DNA from: Bacteroidia bacterium
GTDB taxonomy: Bacteria > Bacteroidota > Bacteroidia > AKYH767-A > OLB10
Direction: 5' to 3'
Assembly: GCA_016788165.1 (NCBI GenBank)
Contig: JAEUTH010000038.1
Location: forward strand, 92,818 to 156,817
Length of the DNA stretch: 64,000 bases
Shown here: piece by piece, positions 29,803-37,365 of the stretch
Layout of the letters: every line of letters begins with the position of its first letter
How positions within the stretch are numbered: position 1 is the first letter of the stretch
Notes under the pieces: model-generated
What the model saw: only the letters and a program-made list of their open reading frames with translations
The model's database searches: none
What the model was told of the DNA's origin: nothing
Position numbers and translations under genes: made by a program

Positions 29803-32016
29803 ATGACTATTAAAAAAAATTTTACGGCTCTTTTCTTGCTGTTACAAACCTTTGCCCATGCACAAAGTATTAATGTGGTGCGTAGTATGCCAACAGGCAG
29901 TACGGTTACCGTATCGGGTATTGTAACCAACGGTGCTGAGTTTGGCAATAACACACGCTATCTGCAAGATGCTACAGCAGGTATAAACGGCTTTAGCAAC
30001 AGTTTAAGCAATGTACAGCGTGGCGATGAAGTAACACTAACGGGTGTGCTATACGATTTTAATGGTTTACTCGAGCTTTCGCCTGTATCGTTAGTGGTTG
30101 TAAATTCGAATGGTAACACATTACCACAACCGGTATCAATTACACCTACACAAATGGGCGAAACCTACGAGTCGCAATTGGTACAAATTCAAAATGCTGT
30201 TTTTACCAATGGGGGTCAAACATTTAATGGAAGTACAAATTACACTTATAGCGCCAATGGCCAATCCGGTACCATACGCATAAATGGCAACAGCAATTTA
30301 GTGGGCACTATAATACCTACACAACCTGTTAGTATTACCGGCATTTGCTCACAGTTTTTTGCAAACTATCAGCTATTACCGCGCGATGTTAGCGATATTA
30401 GTTTATCGAGCAGTTTAATAATGACTCAGTTACCCGAAGCATCCAACATCAGCACCACAGGCTTTAGGGTATCGTGGCAAACCAATTTACTGCCAGCACA
30501 ATCGTACATTGTTTATGGTAAAACACCTGCTTTAGAATTGGGTATGGCACCTGCAATAGCAGGAACCACCAGCGAAGTGTTTGTAACCGGTGCCATGCCC
30601 AGCGAATTGTATTACATGCGTTGTTTTTCGGTTTTAGGTACCGATACCGCTGCAAGCGCTGTGGGTGTTTTTATAACTCAATCGGTAAGCAGTGGCAAAA
30701 CCATTTGTTACTTTAATAAGAGTGTTGATAACAGTGTATCCACAACAACGCCAGCCATTACATTACCTAATACCATTGACGATACTTTAATCGCATATAT
30801 CAATCGTGCCAAACAAAGTATTGATGTAGCCATATATAATTTTAATCAAACCAACCTGAGCGATATTGCCGGTGCGTTAAACAATGCTTACACAAGCGGC
30901 AAAACCGTGCGCTTAATTTATAACAGCAATACCAGCAATACAGCTTTAACTTTATTAAATCCCGGCATTAATTTAATAGGTAGCCCCAATGCACCGGGCT
31001 ATGGCATTATGCACAATAAATTTGTAGTTATTGATGCTTATTCGAACAATGCAAACGATGCTTTGGTATGGACTGGTAGCACCAACTGGACTGAAGGACA
31101 GATTAATGATGATGCCAATAATGTAATAATTATTCAGGATAAAAGTTTGGCTATTGCTTATACATTAGAGTTTAATGAAATGTATGGCAGCCCTACATCA
31201 ACGCCTAATACAACTGCTGCTAAATTTGGTTTCGATAAAGGTGACAATACACCGCATGAATTTGTAGTTGGTGGTAAGCGTTTGCAGTGTTATTTCAGCC
31301 CAACTGATAATGTAAACAACAGGATTATTGAAACATTAAATACAGCACAATCAACCTGCTATTTTGCATTGCTGTCGTTTACACGTTTCGATGTTGCTTC
31401 TACGATTGATGTTTTAACACAGCAAATATTTTTAACGGCTGGCATCATTGATGATTCGTCAGGCAGTGCCAGTACTGCTTATAATATTATGAGTCCGGTT
31501 ATGGGCAATAAATTGCAAGTATATAACCATGCCATTCATACAGGCGTTATGCATCATAAATATGCCATTATAGATGAAAGTGCAGTTAACAGCGATCCAC
31601 AAGTATTAACCGGTTCGCATAACTGGAGTAGCTCGGCAACGCAACGTAATGATGAGAACACTGTAATTGTGCATGATGCTACAATTGCCAATCAGTATTA
31701 TCAGGAGTTTTACAAACGGTTTTATGAGAACGGTGGCGTTTTGGCAATAGATAATAATAATAGCCTGTTACAAAGTTTTATACTGTATCCCAATCCTTCG
31801 AACGGTACATTTAAACTTCAGGTTAATTTAGCTCAAGTTTCAAATATCAAAGTAACTGTTATTGATATGCATGGCCGTGTGGTATTTCAGAATGAAACAG
31901 AAACAACTGAAAAAATCTGGCAGCAAAATTTAACTTTAAATGTAACAGCCGGCATATACGTAGTTAAAGTAACAGCCGGAACCGAAGTGCTTACACAAAA
32001 ATTATTAGTTCAATAA
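29803..32016 (+). CDS. T9SS-secreted phospholipase D-like nuclease with OB-like and FN3 domains
   Basis: This 737-residue protein starts with a signal peptide ending AHAQ. Residues about 22-200 hold one or two OB-like domains related to DUF5689 (TVSGIVTNG, RYLQDATAGI). An FN3 domain follows (about 205-290). Then comes a PLD catalytic region with two HxKxxxxD motifs: HNKFVVID with GSTNW, and HHKYAIID with GSHNW. Both half-sites are complete, so a phosphodiesterase active site is expected. The C-terminal 80 residues form a T9SS sorting domain (LYPNPSNGTFKL ... KLLVQ). Secreted PLD enzymes act on phospholipids or as metal-independent nucleases. The OB-like domains favour a nucleic-acid substrate (inference). 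It shares its N-terminal domain type with the lipoprotein gene just upstream. Confidence 0.9.
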   Translation: MTIKKNFTALFLLLQTFAHAQSINVVRSMPTGSTVTVSGIVTNGAEFGNNTRYLQDATAGINGFSNSLSNVQRGDEVTLTGVLYDFNGLLELSPVSLVVVNSNGNTLPQPVSITPTQMGETYESQLVQIQNAVFTNGGQTFNGSTNYTYSANGQSGTIRINGNSNLVGTIIPTQPVSITGICSQFFANYQLLPRDVSDISLSSSLIMTQLPEASNISTTGFRVSWQTNLLPAQSYIVYGKTPALELGMAPAIAGTTSEVFVTGAMPSELYYMRCFSVLGTDTAASAVGVFITQSVSSGKTICYFNKSVDNSVSTTTPAITLPNTIDDTLIAYINRAKQSIDVAIYNFNQTNLSDIAGALNNAYTSGKTVRLIYNSNTSNTALTLLNPGINLIGSPNAPGYGIMHNKFVVIDAYSNNANDALVWTGSTNWTEGQINDDANNVIIIQDKSLAIAYTLEFNEMYGSPTSTPNTTAAKFGFDKGDNTPHEFVVGGKRLQCYFSPTDNVNNRIIETLNTAQSTCYFALLSFTRFDVASTIDVLTQQIFLTAGIIDDSSGSASTAYNIMSPVMGNKLQVYNHAIHTGVMHHKYAIIDESAVNSDPQVLTGSHNWSSSATQRNDENTVIVHDATIANQYYQEFYKRFYENGGVLAIDNNNSLLQSFILYPNPSNGTFKLQVNLAQVSNIKVTVIDMHGRVVFQNETETTEKIWQQNLTLNVTAGIYVVKVTAGTEVLTQKLLVQ

Positions 32017-32019
32017 ATA

Positions 32020-32775
32020 CTACTGTAAAAAATCATTAACGGTACCAAACATCCAATTTGGCGATTCGGCATGCACCCAATGGCCTACATTGGGTTCGGT
32101 TGCAAATGTGGCAAACGGAAAAAGTATATTAATTAAATTAGAATCGTTGGAGGTTATATAATTCGATTTGCCCCCATTTATAAACAGTGCCGGCCTTTGA
32201 AACGGCTTACCTGTTACAGCAGCACCAACCTGATCAATATTTGAAGCTATTGCATCTAAATTAAAGCGCCATGCTAATTGTGTGTCAGTTTTCCAGTATA
32301 AATTTTTGAGCAGAAACTGCCGCGTTCCTGCATCATCAATAAATGGTTCTAAAAATGGTTCGGCCATATTGCGTGATGTAAGTTGGTGTAATGGCACAGC
32401 ATATAATCCATTTATAATACTTTGATGATGTGGCTTATAATATCGGGGGGCAATATCAACTACAATAAGTTTTTGTATAGCCTGATAATTTAACGCCACA
32501 TACATGGCAACTTTACCGCCCAATGAATGGCCCATTAAAGTTACATCCTGCAAACTATTGCGCTCGATAAACGCAACTACATCCTGTGCCATGGCCGCAT
32601 GTGTAAACACAATATCGTGAGGCGATTTGCCATGATTACGCAAGTCAATAACATATACCGTATGCGTAGTTGCCCACCGCTTGGCAAGTGTAAGCCAATT
32701 GTCGCTTTGGCCAAACAAGCCGTGCAAAATTAATAGCGGCTTGCCGCTGCCTAACTGGTAATAATTTAATTCCAT
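32020..32775 (-). CDS. Alpha/beta hydrolase (YbfF-like esterase)
   Basis: This 251-residue cytoplasmic alpha/beta hydrolase has the oxyanion loop LHGLFGQSDNW, RNHGKSP, and a nucleophile elbow GHSLGG with S84. The C-terminal catalytic His is in NVGHWVHAESP. Size and motifs match the YbfF/proline-iminopeptidase-like esterases that cleave short acyl esters or thioesters. The physiological substrate is unknown. It is convergent with the PLD nuclease gene (3 bases between stops), so the two are not co-transcribed. Confidence 0.88.
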   Translation of the reverse strand: MELNYYQLGSGKPLLILHGLFGQSDNWLTLAKRWATTHTVYVIDLRNHGKSPHDIVFTHAAMAQDVVAFIERNSLQDVTLMGHSLGGKVAMYVALNYQAIQKLIVVDIAPRYYKPHHQSIINGLYAVPLHQLTSRNMAEPFLEPFIDDAGTRQFLLKNLYWKTDTQLAWRFNLDAIASNIDQVGAAVTGKPFQRPALFINGGKSNYITSNDSNLINILFPFATFATEPNVGHWVHAESPNWMFGTVNDFLQ

Positions 32776-32912
32776 GTGCTATTACTTTATCCAACACAAA
32801 TCTATTGAAGCGAATTTAAAAAATGGATGTATGCATATCAGAATTAGCAAATGGATTTATTAGATATAATTGTATTTAAATTTTTATCAGCATTAATACT
32901 TAAAAAATATAC

Positions 32913-33368
32913 ATGCATACAAACATCGAAATAACGCCAGGCACAACAGCACATGTGGAAGCAGCTTTTGCCCTGGTTAAGGAATTAGCCGAATTTGAAA
33001 ACGGATTAGATCAGGTAAGTAACACGGCATCGCAAATGTTGCTTGATGGATTTGGCCCTGACCCATGTTTTAGTTTACTGGTAGCGTTAGAAAACCAGGT
33101 TGTGGTAGGTATTGCCATTTACTTTACCAAATACTCGACCTGGAAAGGCAAAGGCATTTACCTTGAAGATATTGTTGTTACAAAGGCACATCGGGGTAAA
33201 GGAATTGGCAAAATGTTATTTGATGCCGTTTGGCTAGAGGCCCAAAAACAAAATGCACATCAGTTGCACTGGCAGGTGCTCGATTGGAATAAGGAAGCTA
33301 TTTCGTTTTATAAAAAGTATCCGGCTACTTTTGATCAGGAGTGGATTAATTGTAAAATCTGCTGGTAG
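32913..33368 (+). CDS. GNAT family N-acetyltransferase (diamine acetyltransferase-like)
   Basis: This 151-residue single-domain GNAT protein has the acetyl-CoA binding motif HRGKGIGKMLF (RxxGxG/A type) at about 90-100, preceded by YLEDIVV. The segment LHWQVLDWNKEAISFYKK is characteristic of spermidine/spermine N1-acetyltransferase relatives. It probably acetylates a small amine, but the substrate is not determinable here. It stands alone on the plus strand, convergent with the TPM gene. Confidence 0.87.
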   Translation: MHTNIEITPGTTAHVEAAFALVKELAEFENGLDQVSNTASQMLLDGFGPDPCFSLLVALENQVVVGIAIYFTKYSTWKGKGIYLEDIVVTKAHRGKGIGKMLFDAVWLEAQKQNAHQLHWQVLDWNKEAISFYKKYPATFDQEWINCKICW

Positions 33369-33419
33369 TTTATTGTTACATTTTGTAGTTCGATCAATGC
33401 AAGTGTTCTGACCACAAAA

Positions 33420-34235
33420 TTACCAGGACCCACCTGCACCACCTCCACCAAAACTTCCGCCACCAAAACCTCCAAAACCACCGCCACCACCAAAGCCGCC
33501 ACCGCCTCCACCACCACCCCAAAAACCACCACCGCGGTTATTATGGCGCGATGCAGCGTTTATAATATTCCACGCTACCCAAAATGGTACATTATTCATT
33601 ATTGAATAACGTTTAACCGAACGATAAGTGGTAAACAGACCGATAGAAATAATTATAACAACAATAAAAAGTACGGTTAGTAAGCTGCCTGTATCAATTC
33701 GTTTTTTTGATTTGCCACTACCTGTATATTCACCTGCTGCTGCCAGCATAATGCTATTAATACCATTATCAATACCTTGATAATAATTACCACCTTTAAA
33801 ATAAGGCAGTATTTCATTGCGAAGTATGGTGCCCAGTTTTCCATCGTTTAAAGCACCTTCCATACCATAACCGGTTGCAATAAAAGCTTTACGGTCGGCT
33901 ACGGATACTAAAATAAGTAAGCCATTATTTTTACCTTTTTCTCCAATGCCCCATTTATTACCCAACTTAAAAGCATAATCGTCAATGGGGTATCCGTCTA
34001 AACTTTGCAGGGTAACTATTGCAATCTGTGTAGAAGTGCTATCGGCATAGGTTACCAATTTTATCTCGAGCGCTTGCGACTCTTCTGTGCTGAAAATTCC
34101 TGCAAAATCGTTAACCAAGTGTGGCGGGTTTGGCCTATCGGGCAAAGTTTGCGCCAAGCCCATGCTTAAACTTAAGCTTAGTATGCATAGCAGGGCTAAC
34201 ATGTGTGCACACTTTTTTATCATTACCGTTTTCAT
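33420..34235 (-). CDS. TPM domain membrane protein with Gly-rich tail
   Basis: The start taken is the ATG at 34235, one base after the stop of the preceding gene; a TTG four codons earlier would overlap it. The 271-residue product has a signal peptide (cleavage near LAQ) and a TPM domain at about 30-165 (VNDFAGIFS; TQIAIVTLQSLDGYPIDDYA; NNGLLILV; IATGYGMEG). One membrane helix follows (about 182-203). The tail of about 40 residues is almost entirely Gly with Phe and Ser. TPM domains occur in thylakoid PSII repair proteins and, in bacteria, beside LemA; their activity (phosphatase or chaperone-like) is not settled. It is the third gene of the LemA-TPM-TPM operon. Confidence 0.88.
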   Translation of the reverse strand: MKTVMIKKCAHMLALLCILSLSLSMGLAQTLPDRPNPPHLVNDFAGIFSTEESQALEIKLVTYADSTSTQIAIVTLQSLDGYPIDDYAFKLGNKWGIGEKGKNNGLLILVSVADRKAFIATGYGMEGALNDGKLGTILRNEILPYFKGGNYYQGIDNGINSIMLAAAGEYTGSGKSKKRIDTGSLLTVLFIVVIIISIGLFTTYRSVKRYSIMNNVPFWVAWNIINAASRHNNRGGGFWGGGGGGGGFGGGGGFGGFGGGSFGGGGAGGSW

Positions 34236-34236
34236 A

Positions 34237-34677
34237 TCAATCGCCAAACACTACATCATTTTGTAACTCATTGGTATCGTCATGTGCGCGCGGAAAATGT
34301 TTACTTAACGCTTCGCCTGCTTTGCTTATGCCTGCAATAATACCTTCGGTTAAATTACCTTGCTTAAAGTGCATAAGCATAGCTTCTTTGGCCTCATTCC
34401 AAAAATCGATACCAACTTTAAGGTGTATGCCTGTATCGCCAATAATGGCGTATTTATGATCATCAACAGAAAGGTAAATTAAAACGCCATGACGTAATAG
34501 CGTTTTGTGCATTTGCAGTTTTTCGAAAACCATAATGGCTCTGTCTATTGCCTCCGTGTTGTGGCAATGGTCGTCAACAAATACGCGCAACTCGCCCGAT
34601 GTAGTTAGCTCGGCTTTTTCAATGGCATCTTTAATTGCCTGCCGTTGTTGCTCATTAAAATAATCAGGCGCACGCAC
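34237..34677 (-). CDS. Soluble TPM domain protein
   Basis: This 146-residue protein has a GTG start 5 bases downstream of the lemA stop, with no signal peptide. The TPM domain shows AELTTSGELRVFVDDHC and HGVLIYLSVDDHKYAIIGDTGIH. It lacks the membrane anchor and Gly-rich tail of its neighbour, so it should be cytoplasmic or associate with a partner. Tight spacing with LemA and the second TPM gene indicates one transcript. Function is not established. Confidence 0.85.
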   Translation of the reverse strand: MRAPDYFNEQQRQAIKDAIEKAELTTSGELRVFVDDHCHNTEAIDRAIMVFEKLQMHKTLLRHGVLIYLSVDDHKYAIIGDTGIHLKVGIDFWNEAKEAMLMHFKQGNLTEGIIAGISKAGEALSKHFPRAHDDTNELQNDVVFGD

Positions 34678-34682
34678 AACAC

Positions 34683-35261
34683 TTAGAATTTAACGGTTGG
34701 TGCTTTTTCGCTGCCGGGCGATGACTCGAAGAAACCTTTTGTTTTAAAGCCAAACATGCCTGCTATTAAATTGCGTGGAAATGTTTGTATGGATACGTTA
34801 TATGCTTTGGCTGTTTCGTTAAAATTATCGCGTGCAACGGCAATACGGTTTTCAGTACCTGCCAATTCATCCTGCAATTTTAAAAATCCTTCATTGGCTT
34901 TAAGGTTCGGATATTGCTCAACGGTAACCAATAAGCGACTTAAGCTGCCTTTTAATTGATCTTGCGCTGCTTGAAATTCAGCAATTTTTTCGGGCGATAA
35001 ATCGCTGGCATCAACCTTAACTTGCGTTGCGGCCGCACGTGCTTCTATTACTGATACCAGGGTTGATTTTTCGAAATCGGCATAGCCTTTTACCGTATTT
35101 ACCAAATTGTCAATTAAATCGGCCCTGCGTTGATATTGCGTTTCAACTTTTGCCCAACTGTTTTGTGTTTCAACATTAAGCTTTACCATGCCATTGTACA
35201 TGCTGCCTAACATTAAAACCAGCAATACAAGTACACCAATAATAATCCACGATTTTTTCAT
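34683..35261 (-). CDS. lemA: LemA family protein
   Basis: The ATG at 35261 follows a good promoter box and gives a 192-residue protein; an in-frame TTG at 35288 overlaps that promoter and is rejected. One N-terminal membrane helix (about 4-24) is followed by a helical LemA domain (YNGMVKLNVETQNSWAKVETQYQRRADLI, LIDNLVNTVKGYADFE, NFNETAKAYN, FPRNLIAGMFGF). Length and motifs are typical of the family. The family is widespread, its role is unclear, and it is consistently linked to TPM genes as here. Confidence 0.93.
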   Translation of the reverse strand: MKKSWIIIGVLVLLVLMLGSMYNGMVKLNVETQNSWAKVETQYQRRADLIDNLVNTVKGYADFEKSTLVSVIEARAAATQVKVDASDLSPEKIAEFQAAQDQLKGSLSRLLVTVEQYPNLKANEGFLKLQDELAGTENRIAVARDNFNETAKAYNVSIQTFPRNLIAGMFGFKTKGFFESSPGSEKAPTVKF

Positions 35262-35285
35262 TTTTTTTATTTTAGTTATTTGACG

Positions 35286-35293
35286 CAAACCTA
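35286..35293 (-). promoter_or_regulatory. -7 box (TAGGTTTG) of the lemA-TPM operon
   Basis: TAGGTTTG followed by C on the minus strand matches TAnnTTTG exactly, 24 bases before the lemA ATG. A TTA 18 bases upstream approximates the -33 TTG. Its position decides the start codon of lemA. Confidence 0.5.
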
Positions 35294-35382
35294 TTTAATA
35301 AATTTTACTTCTAAATAGTTTACTAGTTTTTCAGTAGATAAACAGTTTTATAAATTGTTACAAAATTTTTAAACCCTTTTTA

Positions 35383-35853
35383 TTACAATACTTTGCCAGC
35401 GTTTATAGCTGCAAGCAATGCATCGGCATGTTGTGTGCCTATTAAATATTTTAAGCCCTCGTTATCAGTAAGTTCTACTGCTTTGTTGCCATGTGTATAA
35501 AAACGGATGGTGCCTTTAAAGTGCAAGTTGTAGGTAGGATTATTAAAACGGTAACCCTGATAATCGGTAACGATAGCCTGCTTGATGTGCTTTAAATTTA
35601 TTTTCACTTTTTTCATCGTCCACAAACCGGTAATAACCAGGTTGTTTGCAATAACCTGTGTATGTAAATGCACTACAAAAAACATGGCAACCGTTATTAT
35701 TAAAATAATGTTGCCTATCCATAGCAGTAAATCGCCATCGGTTTGGCGGTTAGTGGTAAAGTAATAAGCTACATAACAAAATGCGGCCAGTGCTAACCTG
35801 AATGTAAGTGTAAAGGCATTAAAACCCAATCGTTGTTTCTCGTCAAAATTCAT
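35383..35853 (-). CDS. Small membrane protein with two helices and PH-like domain
   Basis: This 156-residue protein has two N-terminal membrane helices (about 12-31 and 42-62). A beta-rich cytoplasmic part follows (about 68-150; NNLVITGLWTMKKVKINLKHIKQA; GTIRFYTHGNKAVELTDNEGLKYLIGTQ) that looks like a bacterial PH (bPH) domain. I do not recognise the family precisely. It sits 62 bases after tilS and could be co-transcribed with it. No function is assigned. Confidence 0.7.
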   Translation of the reverse strand: MNFDEKQRLGFNAFTLTFRLALAAFCYVAYYFTTNRQTDGDLLLWIGNIILIITVAMFFVVHLHTQVIANNLVITGLWTMKKVKINLKHIKQAIVTDYQGYRFNNPTYNLHFKGTIRFYTHGNKAVELTDNEGLKYLIGTQHADALLAAINAGKVL

Positions 35854-35915
35854 AGTTTATACAAAGATTAAAAGCGAAGCTATTATTTTAAAAACAGCAT
35901 TTCAAAATCAGGTTG

Positions 35916-37238
35916 TTAAACAAATTGCCATTTAATTTTTATAACACTTTTTGTTTGTGGTGTTACCTTAAATCTTTCATCAAGGCGATAACCCACCACC
36001 CAGGCAATTTGATTATTTACAATAAGTAAGGGCACCTTACTTTTTTCGAATTGTGATATTTTAAGGTCAATAAAAAAATCGCTTAGTTTCTTTTTGCCTT
36101 TCATTCCTAAAGGGAAAAAAAAATCGCCAGCCTGCCAGTTTCTAAAGTTTATAGGAAATGAAATTTTAGATGCATCAAAGCAGGCCGTATATACATCGCT
36201 GTGATTTAGCTGCTCAAAAGAAAAGTTATTTATGTTTTCGAAAGTTATTGTAGTGGTTTGATTGCAAAATGTAATAGCCTGGTTTATAACGAAGGGATAG
36301 CATGGCATTTCTTCTAACTTTTTAATACATACCGCATCTCTGTTTACTAACGCTACATGACTTTTAGAATATATTTTTTTGCCGGTTTCGCCTTTTGTCA
36401 TTGCCAACCAAAGGTTTTCTAAATCGGTGTTATTAAATCCATAATCGTTTAATAAATAAAATAATAAAGCATTACCGGCTGCATGTTGCATTAGCGGTTT
36501 TATGGGCATGTCCACCATTTGGCCACGAATTAAAAATTGCGCTTTAAGTTGTGGCAAAAAGGTTTCTAATATTATTTCGGCAGCATGAAAATGTCGGGCA
36601 TTTTGGACAAACGTTTGTTCAACAATTGGATTAATGCATTTTAAAACCGGTATTATCTGATGCCTTATTTTATTGCGTATATAGGTATCGTTATCGTTAC
36701 TTACATCATGGCGCCAGGTTATGTGGTTTTCAGTTGCATAGGCTCTTATAGTTGCAGCATCTGTAAAAAGCATGGGCCTGATGCAGTTTTTTTGTTGCAA
36801 TATGCCATGCATGCCTGCCAAGCCTGTGCCGCGAAGCTGATTAATTAAAATGGTTTCGGTTACATCGGTTTGATGATGTGCTGTAGCAAAAGCAATAGCA
36901 TTTAATTGCAAACGCATATCTTCAAACCAGGCATACCGCAACGTGCGTGCCTTCATTTGTGTTGAGCCTGTTTGCACTTCAAAATCACTTTTGCTAAAGT
37001 TTTTTATAAAGCAAGGTAATCCATAAGCAGTTGCTGTTTGTTTTACAAAATTTTCATCGGCTACACTATCGGCACCACGCAGGTTAAAATTACAATGCAA
37101 CACAGCTACTTTCAAATTACATTTAAGCATCAGATGCAGCATAACCATACTGTCAACACCGCCACTTACCGTGGCTAAAACCAGGGCATTACCGGGCACT
37201 TGTAATTTTTGCCAATAAGACTTAAATGCATTTAGCAT
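35916..37238 (-). CDS. tilS: tRNA(Ile)-lysidine synthase
   Basis: This 440-residue cytoplasmic enzyme attaches lysine to C34 of the tRNA-Ile that reads AUA, using ATP. The PP-loop motif SGGVDS is at residues 25-30. It is followed by HCNFNLRGADSVADENFV and by AFATAHHQTDVTETILINQLRGTGLAGMHGI, all TilS hallmarks. The C-terminal substrate-binding domain is present (FFPLGMKGKKKLSDFFIDLKI). The usual HxxDDxxET segment reads HHQTDVTET, a small variation. The gene is essential in most bacteria. It is preceded by a strong terminator of the neighbouring surface-protein gene. Confidence 0.95.
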   Translation of the reverse strand: MLNAFKSYWQKLQVPGNALVLATVSGGVDSMVMLHLMLKCNLKVAVLHCNFNLRGADSVADENFVKQTATAYGLPCFIKNFSKSDFEVQTGSTQMKARTLRYAWFEDMRLQLNAIAFATAHHQTDVTETILINQLRGTGLAGMHGILQQKNCIRPMLFTDAATIRAYATENHITWRHDVSNDNDTYIRNKIRHQIIPVLKCINPIVEQTFVQNARHFHAAEIILETFLPQLKAQFLIRGQMVDMPIKPLMQHAAGNALLFYLLNDYGFNNTDLENLWLAMTKGETGKKIYSKSHVALVNRDAVCIKKLEEMPCYPFVINQAITFCNQTTTITFENINNFSFEQLNHSDVYTACFDASKISFPINFRNWQAGDFFFPLGMKGKKKLSDFFIDLKISQFEKSKVPLLIVNNQIAWVVGYRLDERFKVTPQTKSVIKIKWQFV

Positions 37239-37310
37239 GGCTGCAATTTGAATAAAATCTGTTTTAATGCATTATTATTAAAAGCGAATTTTCCGGCATT
37301 CCTTAAAACG

Positions 37311-37346
37311 AAAACACCCCTAAAACAAATGTTTTAGGGGTGTTTT
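37311..37346 (-). terminator. Strong bidirectional terminator after the GEVED surface protein gene
   Basis: AAAACACCCCTAAAAC (37311-37326) pairs perfectly over 16 bases with its complement at 37331-37346 around a 4-base loop, giving a U-tract on either strand. It lies 20 bases past the stop of the surface-protein gene and insulates tilS from it. Confidence 0.9.
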
Positions 37347-37365
37347 TAAATTAAAATTTCAATAT

